Of a stretch of DNA of 64,000 nt, positions 18,609 through 26,889 are shown in pieces; the stretch's first letter is position 1, and the number at the start of each line of letters is the position of its first letter. A program made the position numbers and the translations under genes. The stretch lies in contig NZ_OY771647.1 in NCBI RefSeq assembly GCF_963674925.1, positions 2,743,501 to 2,807,500 on the forward strand. Direction: 5' to 3'. Under the pieces are notes generated by a model. That model was given only the letters and a program-made list of their open reading frames with translations, was not told where the DNA came from and made no database searches. Source of the stretch: an uncultured Draconibacterium sp. Its GTDB lineage: Bacteria > Bacteroidota > Bacteroidia > Bacteroidales > Prolixibacteraceae.

Positions 18609-18812
18609 ATGAAACGAAAAGAATTTATAAGAACAACAGGACGACTTTTACTTCTCGGAGGAATTACCGCCACTACAGGTTATTTGTTCGTGAATAAAAA
18701 AGTGTCTGCTTCTTGTTCGGTTTCCCCAACATGTAAAAACTGTGGAAAGGTTTCAGCGTGTATTAATCCTGACGTGAAAGAGGAGCGGGGAGAAGTGGAG
18801 ATAATTCCATAA
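18609..18812 (+). CDS. Four-cysteine mini-protein with Tat-like leader
   Basis: A protein of 67 residues. The N-terminus (MKRKEFIRTTGRLLLLGG) resembles a Tat signal with KR in place of RR; after the hydrophobic core the mature part of about 30 residues holds C-x5-C-x2-C-x5-C. That is enough to bind one Fe-S cluster or a metal ion. It precedes a Tat ferredoxin gene by 134 bp and sits inside the propeller/Fe-S operon, which is the main reason to believe it is a real gene. I do not recognise the family. Confidence 0.65.
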   Translation: MKRKEFIRTTGRLLLLGGITATTGYLFVNKKVSASCSVSPTCKNCGKVSACINPDVKEERGEVEIIP

Positions 18813-18829
18813 GAGTTCTGTTTTTATAG

Positions 18830-18849
18830 CCCCGGGTTTTAACCCGGGG
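18830..18849. repeat. Perfect palindrome CCCCGGGTT-TT-AACCCGGGG
   Basis: A 20-nt palindrome 18 bp after the mini-protein stop, followed by a second potential stem (GGCGCTT near 18874 with AAGCGCC near 18910). Neither is followed by a T run on the plus strand, so a role as terminator is doubtful; it looks like a dispersed palindromic repeat. Confidence 0.6.
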
Positions 18850-18946
18850 GGAACGAGTGAAACGAGTAAAAAGGCGCTTTTAGGAAAGCTGATTGAAATT
18901 GAAAATGACTAAGCGCCGCAGAGCAAATTTTGATTAGAAATGACAA

Positions 18947-19525
18947 ATGGAAAATAACAGCAAATCACAAAGCCGCCGAAAATTCATCCGTAACGGGGTG
19001 CGCGCCTCATTGTTATTATCGTTGGGAGCGGTAAGTGTTTCGGCGCTTCGGAAGGTAAGTGGCGATGATTATGTGTGGCAGATCGATCCGTTTAAATGTA
19101 CGCAATGCGGGCGATGCGCAACCGAGTGTGTATTAAATCCTTCAGCCGTAAAATGTCTCCACGCTTTTGATTTGTGTGGTTACTGCGACTTGTGTGGCGG
19201 TTACCTGAAACCCGATGCCAACGCACAAAGTACAGCTGCCGAAAACCAGTTGTGCCCTACGGCTGCTATCGAACGTCGTTTTATCGAGGAGCCGTATTTT
19301 GAATATCATATAAACGAGGATCTGTGCATTGGTTGTGCAAAATGTGTAGCCGGATGTACTTCTTTCGGTAACGGTTCGATGCACCTGCAGATCATGCACC
19401 ACATTTGTGTCAATTGTAACGAATGTTCCATCGCACGGGTTTGCCCGTCGGACGCCATTAGTCGGGTAAAAGCGAGTGAAGCCTACAACGTAAAAGGTGA
19501 TTTTACAAACAACCCAGATGCCTGA
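18947..19525 (+). CDS. Tat-exported multi-cluster ferredoxin
   Basis: A protein of 192 residues with a Tat signal (SRRKFIRNG) and hydrophobic core, then several Cys groups: CTQCGRCATEC, a DLCGYCDLCGGY segment, CIGCAKCVAGC and CVNCNECSIARVCP. Up to four [4Fe-4S] clusters could be held, spaced differently from the HybA-like protein at 764. It should be a periplasmic electron carrier. The polyferredoxin gene follows by 9 bp, so the two are likely partners, as NapG is for NapH. Confidence 0.85.
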   Translation: MENNSKSQSRRKFIRNGVRASLLLSLGAVSVSALRKVSGDDYVWQIDPFKCTQCGRCATECVLNPSAVKCLHAFDLCGYCDLCGGYLKPDANAQSTAAENQLCPTAAIERRFIEEPYFEYHINEDLCIGCAKCVAGCTSFGNGSMHLQIMHHICVNCNECSIARVCPSDAISRVKASEAYNVKGDFTNNPDA

Positions 19526-19534
19526 TTTTAAAAA

Positions 19535-20860
19535 ATGAAAGATCAACTAAACCAGAATAGAAACCAAAAAAGCTTCGGACTTCGGACTCCGGACTTCGGA
19601 CTCAAGTTAAAGTACTTACTTTTTACTTTTGCCTTTTTCCTTTTCACTTTTAACCTGTCTGCCCAGAAACAACGTTTTCCAAAACCAGAATTTGATACCG
19701 GTTACACGCAACCAACGCCGGTAACACCCGAACCGCGGGCATTGGCATTGGAATATATCGATGTGCTGGTACTTCTCCTTGTTTTAGCGGCAGCAACTTA
19801 TTTTGCATTAAAAAGCCGTTCGCGACAAGGTATTTTGTGGCTGTCGATATTTACACTCGTATATTTCGGATTTTACCGGAACGGATGTATTTGCAGTATC
19901 GGCGCCATACAAAATGTTACGCTGACTTTTTTCGATCCGGCTTATGCCATATCACTAACGGCTTTGTTGTTTTTTATAATACCGTTGGTGGTTACGCTCT
20001 TTTTCGGGCGAACGTTCTGTGCCGGTGCCTGTCCTTTGGGTGCCATTCAGGATTTGGTGGTGGTTAAACCGATAAGTTTGCCAAAGTGGTTGAATAAAAC
20101 ACTCGGATTGATTCCATATTTATACTTGTCGCTGGCAGTGCTTTTTGCCGCCACAGGAACTGATTTTATCATTTGCCGTTACGATCCCTTCGTTGGTATT
20201 TTCCGTATGGATGCTAAATTTCTGATGATCGTTTTGGGCGTTGCTTTCCTGTTGATGGGAATGTTTGTTGCCCGTCCGTATTGTCGTTTTCTGTGTCCTT
20301 ATGGCGTGCTGTTGAGCTGGATGTCGCGTTTCTCAAGCCGGCATCTTACAATCACGCCATCAAAATGTATTCAGTGTAAATTGTGTACACATTCGTGTCC
20401 GTTTGATGCTATTGATTTCCCAACCAACGAGAAAGAAGTGGTAAAATCAGGACTAGGACCCAAACGTTTTATAACCTACGCTTTGGTAATTCCGTTGTGG
20501 ATTGCGCTGGGTGTATTTGTGGGTGCAAAATCGCATACTTTCTTATCAAAAGCAAACCAGGACGTTTACCTGGCAGAATTGCTCATTGAGCATCCTGAAT
20601 TGAAAAATGATCCGGACAATATTGACGTGCAAACATTTCTTGCTTCAGGAAAATCGATGGATGAGCTGGTAAACGAAGCCACTGTAATTCGTGAGAAATT
20701 TTATATCGGAAGTATGATTGCCGGAGGATTTATGGGATTGGTAATTGGAATGACTTTACTGAATACCGTAGTGTTCCGTAAACGACAAGATTATGAGCCC
20801 CACAAAGGGAATTGCTTTAGTTGCGCAAGATGTGTGGATTATTGTCCGGTAGAAAAATAA
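19535..20860 (+). CDS. NapH-like membrane polyferredoxin
   Basis: A protein of 441 residues with about six membrane helices. Cys-containing segments in order: RNGCICSIGA, RTFCAGACPLGAIQD, RPYCRFLCPYGV (the paired CxxxCP motifs of the NapH/NosR/CcoG group), then CIQCKLCTHSCP and a C-terminal CFSCARCVDYCP. It can pass electrons across or along the membrane between quinol or cytoplasmic donors and periplasmic Fe-S proteins. The first ~40 codons lie within a heptameric repeat array, which also encodes the hydrophobic core of a signal peptide ending in LSAQ. No ATG lies nearer the conserved part, so I keep 19535. Confidence 0.85.
   Translation: MKDQLNQNRNQKSFGLRTPDFGLKLKYLLFTFAFFLFTFNLSAQKQRFPKPEFDTGYTQPTPVTPEPRALALEYIDVLVLLLVLAAATYFALKSRSRQGILWLSIFTLVYFGFYRNGCICSIGAIQNVTLTFFDPAYAISLTALLFFIIPLVVTLFFGRTFCAGACPLGAIQDLVVVKPISLPKWLNKTLGLIPYLYLSLAVLFAATGTDFIICRYDPFVGIFRMDAKFLMIVLGVAFLLMGMFVARPYCRFLCPYGVLLSWMSRFSSRHLTITPSKCIQCKLCTHSCPFDAIDFPTNEKEVVKSGLGPKRFITYALVIPLWIALGVFVGAKSHTFLSKANQDVYLAELLIEHPELKNDPDNIDVQTFLASGKSMDELVNEATVIREKFYIGSMIAGGFMGLVIGMTLLNTVVFRKRQDYEPHKGNCFSCARCVDYCPVEK
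19573..19656 (+). repeat. Degenerate 7-bp tandem array inside a coding region
   Basis: Twelve consecutive 7-nt units. The first four are CTTCGGA or one-base variants; after two transitional units, five follow the pattern (C/T)TNNCTT or TTNNCTT. The array encodes about residues 14-41 of the polyferredoxin, including its signal-peptide core. As 7 is not a multiple of 3, gain or loss of a unit would shift the reading frame. Confidence 0.8.
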
Positions 20861-20888
20861 TAGTAAAAAAAAGAGGAAATAAGATATA

Positions 20889-22763
20889 ATGAACAACCAG
20901 GATAAACTAAAACTTTCGCAGAACATTGCTGTAATTGCAGGTATTTTTTGCGCCGCTGTGGCGCTGCTGCTTTTGTTAAATTTTTGGCAGTTAACCAAAT
21001 CCGATCCTATTGAAAGTAAGGCATTGGAAGCGTTGGTTGAGCGCCTTAAAGACGATGTCAACAATGAGGAGTTAAAAGAAGAGGTTCGCAATTTCGATTT
21101 ACTGGCCAGAAAGGCCTATTTTAACAGTCAGTGGCAGGTTGAAACAGGAGCTTACATGTTGCTTTTCGGTGCCATAGTTTTGGCATTTGCACTGCGGATT
21201 TATTACTCCGCTAAGAGTAAAATTGAAGAGCCGGATAAGGTACTCGAAAATGAAATAGCCAGCCGGATAATTGCCCAAAAGGGAATTATAATTGTTGGCG
21301 CGGCAGTTATGGTTTTGGCGCTGTTGGCTTCTTTCCTTTCGGTAAACCAGTTGCAAAAGTATGATGCAGCAACATTGGTGGCCGAAAACGAATCAGCGGC
21401 AAATGAAGAACCTGTGGAAGTTATAAATGTAGCTCCTGCACAGACAGCAACCAACGATGTTGTTGCAGAATCGGTTGTTGATGAAAATACCACAGAAAAT
21501 GTGTCTGAAGAAACTTCAACAGAGGTTCAATCGGAAGAGTCATCTTCAGAAACTGTTCTAGAAACAAAGGTCCCAGAATCCAAGCCGGCTGCTGCAGCAT
21601 CTGGAATGACGCTTGCTGAAATTCAGAAAAATCATAACTCTTTCCGCGGGCCTTTGTCGCAGGGAGTGATTATGCATAAAAATATTCCAACAGAATGGGA
21701 CGGCGCCGCCGGAACAAATGTGATCTGGAAAGTGGAAGTACCAAAGCATGGATTTAACTCGCCAATTATTTGGGGAGACAAGCTGTTTGTATCGGGGGCA
21801 GACAATACCAGTCGCGAAGTGTATTGTTACAACCGTAACGATGGAAAGTTGTTGTGGACAGGTGTTGCTGATAACATTTCCGGATCACCGGCAACACCAC
21901 CGCGCGTAACGGATGATACGGGGCTGTCTGCACCAACATTAACCACTGACGGAAAGGCTGTTTTTGCCATTTTTGCTACAGGCGATGTAATTGCTTTTGA
22001 TATGAACGGTAAGCGTGTTTGGGCACGAAACCTGGGAGTTCCCGATAATCACTACGGGCATTCTTCGTCGTTGATAACCTGGAACGGAAAACTTTTGGTT
22101 CAGTACGATACCAACCGGGGTGGGAAAGTTATGGCACTCGACAACAAAACCGGAGAGACGGTTTGGGAGACAGTGCGTAATTCCAAAATTTCATGGGCAA
22201 GTCCCGTTTTGGCAGAGGTTGATGGGAAGTATCAGTTGGTATTAACTGCTGATCCTATTGTGGCCGGTTACGATGTGGAAACCGGAGAGGAACTCTGGTC
22301 GGTTGAATGTATGATGGGTGAAGTTGGTCCATCAGTTGGTTATGCTGACGGTATTGTTGTGGCAGCTAACGAATATGCGCGGATGGTGGCTATTGATATC
22401 CGCACACACGAAACACTTTGGGAAGATGATTTCTACCTGCCCGAAGCATCCAGTGTTTTGGCACACGACGGATTAGTATATGTTGCAACCAGTTACGGTG
22501 TTTTTGTGTGCTATGATCTGAAAGAGGGAGAGTTGCTTTGGGAAGACGATTTTGGCTCGCCGGTATATTCTTCGCCGGTTTACGCCGATGGCAAAGTGTT
22601 TTTGATGGACAACGATGGAGTGATGCGGATTTATGAGTTTGGAAGGGAGCTGAAGAAAATAAGTGAAAACGAACTGGGAGAAATGTCGGGTCCTACGCCG
22701 GCTTTTGCCGATGGCCGGATTTACATTAGAGGACTGGAACATGTGTTTTGTATCGGGAAGTAA
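20889..22763 (+). CDS. PQQ-type beta-propeller protein E fused to a three-helix membrane domain
   Basis: A protein of 624 residues. Three hydrophobic helices (about 12-36, 83-104 and 137-158) form a membrane domain; an acidic Glu/Ser/Thr-rich linker (about 160-235) leads to a propeller from about 245 on (FRGPLSQG, NDGKLLWTG, KTGETVWETV, ETGEELWSVE). The topology would place the propeller in the periplasm. It follows the polyferredoxin by 28 bp. The membrane part could dock on that protein or touch quinone. I know no characterised protein with this architecture. Confidence 0.78.
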   Translation: MNNQDKLKLSQNIAVIAGIFCAAVALLLLLNFWQLTKSDPIESKALEALVERLKDDVNNEELKEEVRNFDLLARKAYFNSQWQVETGAYMLLFGAIVLAFALRIYYSAKSKIEEPDKVLENEIASRIIAQKGIIIVGAAVMVLALLASFLSVNQLQKYDAATLVAENESAANEEPVEVINVAPAQTATNDVVAESVVDENTTENVSEETSTEVQSEESSSETVLETKVPESKPAAAASGMTLAEIQKNHNSFRGPLSQGVIMHKNIPTEWDGAAGTNVIWKVEVPKHGFNSPIIWGDKLFVSGADNTSREVYCYNRNDGKLLWTGVADNISGSPATPPRVTDDTGLSAPTLTTDGKAVFAIFATGDVIAFDMNGKRVWARNLGVPDNHYGHSSSLITWNGKLLVQYDTNRGGKVMALDNKTGETVWETVRNSKISWASPVLAEVDGKYQLVLTADPIVAGYDVETGEELWSVECMMGEVGPSVGYADGIVVAANEYARMVAIDIRTHETLWEDDFYLPEASSVLAHDGLVYVATSYGVFVCYDLKEGELLWEDDFGSPVYSSPVYADGKVFLMDNDGVMRIYEFGRELKKISENELGEMSGPTPAFADGRIYIRGLEHVFCIGK

Positions 22764-22771
22764 ATAGAAAA

Positions 22772-22819
22772 TGTCATTCCGAACGAAGAGAGCCTGCCTG
22801 ACGGTAGGCAGGGAATCTG
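22772..22819. repeat. Dispersed palindromic repeat (GTCATTCCGAACGAAG type)
   Basis: An element starting GTCATTCCGAACGAAG and ending GGAATCT, with a CTGCCT-GACGG-TAGGCAG hairpin inside. It lies in the 128-bp gap between the propeller E gene and the NuoE-NuoF-like gene. The rest of the gap shows nothing more. Confidence 0.55.
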
Positions 22820-22891
22820 TTACAAAAGAATTAGAAGTTAAAGATTGCTCAGTCGTTGTGATTTTAAAATGGGGAAAGGGAAATAGCTTAA

Positions 22892-25234
22892 ATGACAGAA
22901 GAAAATAAATATATCGATCAGCTGATACAGGATAAAGGTATTACCAAAAAGAGCCTGATTCCTATTCTTCAGGCTATTCAAAAGGAATACAATTATTTGC
23001 CTGAAGATGTTTTGCGGTTGGTGGCTGATAAAACAGAAATAAGCCTGGCCGAGATTATTGGTGTGGCGAGTTTTTACTCTCAGTTTCGTTTGCAGCCGGT
23101 TGGCGAGCACATGATAAAAGTGTGTGTGGGAACAGCATGCCACGTTAAAGGAGCCGGTCAGGTTTACGATGCATTTCGGCGCGAATTAAAGTTGGCTGAA
23201 GGAGAGGAAACCGAGGAGTCAGGGAAGTATACGTTGGAGCAGGTGGCTTGTTTGGGGTGCTGTACCCTGGCGCCGGTAGTTCAGATCGATGAAACAACAT
23301 ATGGTCATGTGGCATCCGATCAGGTTGCACAGGTGATTGCCGATTTTGAAAGCTTCAAAGGAACAAAAAATACAAAAAAAGCACGGAAAGCTGATGGCTC
23401 AGAAATTCAGGGCGAGATACGAATCGGGCTTGGATCGTGTTGTGTGGCCAGCGGAAGTAAGGAAATTCAGGAGGAAGTGGAGCACGTAGTAAATGAAAGT
23501 GGTTTGCGTGTGAGCCTGAAACATGTGGGCTGTGTTGGTATGTGCCACCAGGTGCCTTTGGTGGAGGTGGTTCCAAACGAAGGAGAAGCTACGCTTTACG
23601 CCAAAGTAAAACCCGAAGACGTAAAAAATATTGTAGAAAGTCATTTTCAGGCACCGGGCTTGTTTACACGTCTGAAAAATAAATTATTGCACACGGTTGA
23701 GGATATTCAGACCGACCGTAACTGGGATGGAGTTGAGCGCTACGAAATTAGTATGCGCGAAAAACCTGTGGCTTCGTTTTTAGGGAAACAAATTCCCATT
23801 GCTACAGAATATCGTGGAATTATTAATCCACTTGATATTAATGAATACCTGAGCCGCGGAGGTTTTACTGCAGTGGAAAAGGTATTGAATAAAATGACAC
23901 CCGAAGAGGTGATCCGCGAGGTAAAAGACAGCGGAATCAGAGGCCGTGGTGGTGCAGGTTTTCCATCAGGATTAAAATGGGAATTGGTAAAAAAACACGA
24001 AAACGACACAAAATATATCATTTGTAACGGCGATGAAGGCGACCCCGGAGCTTTTATGGATCGGATGTTACTCGAATCGTATCCGTATCGGGTAATCGAA
24101 GGAATGATCATCGCCGCTTATGCAACGGACATTCACGAGGGGTATTTTTATATCCGTGCCGAATATCCGCTGGCGGTAAAACGTATTCGCGAGGCCTTGA
24201 AAATATGTGAGGCTAAAAATTATCTGGGGAAAAATATTTTGGGTAGTGGTTTCGATCTCGACCTGCAGATTTACGAAGGTGCCGGTGCGTTTGTCTGTGG
24301 CGAAGAAAGTGCACTTATCGCTTCTATTGAAGGAAATCGTGGATTTCCGAGAATGCGCCCGCCATTTCCTGCTGAGAGCGGTTTGTGGGGAAAACCAACC
24401 CTGGTAAATAATACCGAAACCCTGGCACAGATTTCCTATATTCTCCGTGAGGGAGCTGGTGGATTTTCAAAAATTGGATCAGGAAAAAGCACCGGAACAA
24501 AAGTTTTTGCACTGGCCGGTAAAGTGGCTCGTGGCGGACTGATCGAGGTGCCAATGGGAATTACCATAAAACAGGTGATTGAAGAAATTGGTGGAGGAAT
24601 TGCCAATGGACGAAAATTCAAAGCGGTGCAGATTGGTGGCCCGTCGGGTGGATGTATACCGGCCGAACATTCGGATACACCGATTGATTTTGAATCGCTT
24701 GGAGAAATGGGTGCCATGATGGGATCGGGAGGTTTGGTAGTGCTTGATGATACGGACTGTATGGTGGATATTGCCCGTTATTTTCTCTCGTTTACGCAGG
24801 AAGAATCGTGCGGAAAATGTACCTTCTGCCGTGTAGGGACAAAACGAATGCTCGACATTCTCGACGGCATTGTTGGCGGGAGAGGCAAAAAAGGCGACAT
24901 TGAAGAGTTGGAGTACCTGGCCGGCTGGACAAAAAAAGGAAGTCTTTGCGGACTGGGGAAAACCGCACCAAATCCGGTGTTAAGTACCTTGAAACATTTC
25001 AGGGATGAATACGAAGCGCACATTAACGGAACCTGCCCGACCGGCAAGTGTGCCGAGCTGATCACTTATTCGGTAAACGACGATTGTATTGGTTGCACCA
25101 AATGTGTGCAAAAATGTCCGGTTGATGCGATCCCGTTTACACCGCACGAGAAACATTCTATCGATACAGAATTGTGTATAAAATGTGATGCTTGCCGCGC
25201 TGCTTGTCCTGTTGATGCAATTGATGTAAAATGA
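22892..25234 (+). CDS. NuoE-NuoF-like fusion (NADH-oxidising flavin/Fe-S subunit, HydC-HydB type)
   Basis: A cytoplasmic protein of 780 residues. Order: NuoE-like thioredoxin-fold [2Fe-2S] domain (C78, C83, C120, C124); a second thioredoxin-like [2Fe-2S] domain (C183/C184, C214, C218); a NuoF domain with the NADH/FMN signatures GRGGAGFP (351-358) and NGDEGDPG (379-386), SLBB domain and ESCGKCTFC for a [4Fe-4S] cluster; and a C-terminal pair of [4Fe-4S] motifs (CIGCTKCVQKCP, CIKCDACRAACP). This order equals HydC fused to HydB of bifurcating hydrogenases and their Bfu relatives. No hydrogenase or formate dehydrogenase catalytic subunit is nearby; the next gene is a flavoprotein. Probably the NADH entry or exit point of this electron-transfer operon. 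Confidence 0.9.
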   Translation: MTEENKYIDQLIQDKGITKKSLIPILQAIQKEYNYLPEDVLRLVADKTEISLAEIIGVASFYSQFRLQPVGEHMIKVCVGTACHVKGAGQVYDAFRRELKLAEGEETEESGKYTLEQVACLGCCTLAPVVQIDETTYGHVASDQVAQVIADFESFKGTKNTKKARKADGSEIQGEIRIGLGSCCVASGSKEIQEEVEHVVNESGLRVSLKHVGCVGMCHQVPLVEVVPNEGEATLYAKVKPEDVKNIVESHFQAPGLFTRLKNKLLHTVEDIQTDRNWDGVERYEISMREKPVASFLGKQIPIATEYRGIINPLDINEYLSRGGFTAVEKVLNKMTPEEVIREVKDSGIRGRGGAGFPSGLKWELVKKHENDTKYIICNGDEGDPGAFMDRMLLESYPYRVIEGMIIAAYATDIHEGYFYIRAEYPLAVKRIREALKICEAKNYLGKNILGSGFDLDLQIYEGAGAFVCGEESALIASIEGNRGFPRMRPPFPAESGLWGKPTLVNNTETLAQISYILREGAGGFSKIGSGKSTGTKVFALAGKVARGGLIEVPMGITIKQVIEEIGGGIANGRKFKAVQIGGPSGGCIPAEHSDTPIDFESLGEMGAMMGSGGLVVLDDTDCMVDIARYFLSFTQEESCGKCTFCRVGTKRMLDILDGIVGGRGKKGDIEELEYLAGWTKKGSLCGLGKTAPNPVLSTLKHFRDEYEAHINGTCPTGKCAELITYSVNDDCIGCTKCVQKCPVDAIPFTPHEKHSIDTELCIKCDACRAACPVDAIDVK

Positions 25235-25247
25235 TCCAGTATCCAGA
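25234..25247 (+). repeat. Two heptamer units (ATCCAGT, ATCCAGA) at a gene junction
   Basis: The junction between the NuoE-NuoF-like gene and the flavoprotein gene contains two 7-nt units that share TCCAGTATCCAGAA with the heptamer array at 41050-41119. They create the in-frame ATG at 25231 and separate it from the more family-like ATG at 25252. Confidence 0.6.
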
Positions 25248-25251
25248 AACA

Positions 25252-26805
25252 ATGATTAAACTTAAAATAAATAACAAAGTAGTTGAAGTTGAAAAAGGAA
25301 CTTCGGTGATGAAAGCTGCGCAGCAAATGGGATTTGATATTCCCAATATGTGTTGGCATGATGAGCTGGAGCACTTTACTTCCTGTATGCTTTGTATGGT
25401 AAAAGACCAGAAAAACGGAAGACTTTATCCCTCTTGTTCGGTAAAGGCAATTGATGGAATGGAGGTGATTACCGATGATCAGGAGATTGCCGAATCGCGA
25501 AAAACAGCTTTGGAATTGCTGTTGAGCGAACATGTCGGCGATTGTGAAGGCCCGTGTCAGATTGCTTGTCCGGCACACATGGATATTCCGCGCATGAACC
25601 GTTTAATTGCCGCCGGAAAGTTTGATGAAGCGCTGGAAGTGGTGAAAAAAGATATTGCCTTGCCAGCAGTTTTGGGTCGAATTTGTCCGGCTCCCTGCGA
25701 AGGGGCGTGCCATCGGAAAACGGTTGATGAACCGGTTTCTATTTGTTTATTAAAACGAATAGTGGGAGATGATGGTGTTGAACCAACGGTTCCTCAAGTG
25801 GAGAAAACCGGGAAAAAAGTGGCGGTTGTTGGTGCCGGTCCGGCCGGATTGGCAGCAGCGTATTACATGCAACTAAAAGGTATTGATGTAACACTTTTTG
25901 ATAAAAATGAAAAAGCCGGAGGTTTGCTTCGCACCGAATTGAGTGAAGAGCTTCTTCCGATGGATGTTCTGGACCGGGAAATTGAAACGATTATAAAAAC
26001 CGGTGTTGAATTTCGCGGAGGTCAGTCGATTGGAGCAGCAGAATTTGATCAGCTGAAAAAGGATTTTGATGCTGTGGTTCTCGCTTCGGGAGCTATTACT
26101 GACGCATCGGAAAAATATGGATTAGAAGCCGGATCAAAAGGAATTGAAGCTGATAAAACGACCTATCAAACATCCGACGAGAAAGTTTTTGCCATTGGAA
26201 ATGTATTGCGTTCATCGCGTTTGGCAGTGCGTTCCGTTGGACAGGGAAAAGAGGTGGCTTTCTCGGTGATGCAATATTTAGCCGGGCAAGAGATAAAAGG
26301 AGAACCGCGTTTATTCAATTCGCGCTTTGGGAAAATGGTAGCCGACGAGTTTTCGGAATACCTGAAAGAGTCAGTGGAAGGTAAACGAAAATTGCCGGAG
26401 CAAGGTAAGTTCGCAGGATTTACCCGCGAGGAAGCCATTGCAGAAGCAAAACGATGCTTGCATTGCGATTGCCGTGCGATTGATAGTTGTAAACTGCGCG
26501 AATATTCAGATCAATATAAAGTGGATCAGAAACGCTTTAAAACCAGCGAGCGCCGAAAGATTACAAAGGAGATCAATCACGATTTGGTGATTTATGAGCC
26601 GCAAAAATGTATCAAATGCGGAATTTGTGTACGCCTCACCGGAAAATATCAGGAGAAATTTGGTTTCACATTTATTGGCCGGGGTTTTGATGTAGAGATT
26701 GGTGTTCCGTTTAACGAGGACCTGAAAAAAGGATTAACCGAAACGGCACGAAAAGTTGCTGATGGTTGTCCTACAGGAGCGATCTCGTTAAAGAATAAAG
26801 AATGA
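25252..26805 (+). CDS. [2Fe-2S]/GltD-like FAD protein lacking the NAD(P)H domain
   Basis: About 517 residues. Order: NuoG-type [2Fe-2S] domain (MCWHDELEHFTSC, CMVK, YPSC), a Cys-rich GltD N-terminal domain with two [4Fe-4S] sites (CEGPCQIACP, CPAPCEGAC), an FAD Rossmann fold (VVGAGPAGLAAAYYM), and C-terminal Cys groups (CLHCDC, CIKCGIC, DGCPTG). In GltD/NfnB relatives a second Rossmann domain for NAD(P)H is inserted after the first FAD half; here the chain goes from LASGAI almost directly to VFAIGN, so that domain of about 100-130 residues is missing. I chose ATG 25252 because the segment before it is a repeat; ATG 25231, overlapping the previous stop, is possible. It likely receives electrons from the NuoE-NuoF-like protein. 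Confidence 0.85.
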   Translation: MIKLKINNKVVEVEKGTSVMKAAQQMGFDIPNMCWHDELEHFTSCMLCMVKDQKNGRLYPSCSVKAIDGMEVITDDQEIAESRKTALELLLSEHVGDCEGPCQIACPAHMDIPRMNRLIAAGKFDEALEVVKKDIALPAVLGRICPAPCEGACHRKTVDEPVSICLLKRIVGDDGVEPTVPQVEKTGKKVAVVGAGPAGLAAAYYMQLKGIDVTLFDKNEKAGGLLRTELSEELLPMDVLDREIETIIKTGVEFRGGQSIGAAEFDQLKKDFDAVVLASGAITDASEKYGLEAGSKGIEADKTTYQTSDEKVFAIGNVLRSSRLAVRSVGQGKEVAFSVMQYLAGQEIKGEPRLFNSRFGKMVADEFSEYLKESVEGKRKLPEQGKFAGFTREEAIAEAKRCLHCDCRAIDSCKLREYSDQYKVDQKRFKTSERRKITKEINHDLVIYEPQKCIKCGICVRLTGKYQEKFGFTFIGRGFDVEIGVPFNEDLKKGLTETARKVADGCPTGAISLKNKE

Positions 26806-26879
26806 TGAATGTTGATTAACGATTTGTGATTTAAGATGAAAAATCTGCACTCGAAATTCGTTAATCAGTATTCGCAAAT
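26803..26879 (+). repeat. Degenerate 7-bp tandem array before propeller F
   Basis: Eleven units of 7 nt. Four consecutive units follow TNNNGAT, and the last five follow CNNNANT, with one transitional unit between. The array starts in the stop codon of the flavoprotein gene and ends 10 bp before the start of the next gene. It holds an in-frame ATG at 26836 that is not a credible start. Confidence 0.75.
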
Positions 26880-26889
26880 CAAAGAAATA

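Noticed and set aside
25231..25251. ATG at 25231 overlapping the previous stop (ATGA) as start of the flavoprotein
   Set aside because: Attractive for translational coupling, but the seven extra codons are heptamer repeat sequence and the family-like N-terminus begins at 25252. Not excluded.
26803..26879. CRISPR array
   Set aside because: The repeats are 7 nt long and contiguous without spacers, and there are no cas genes.
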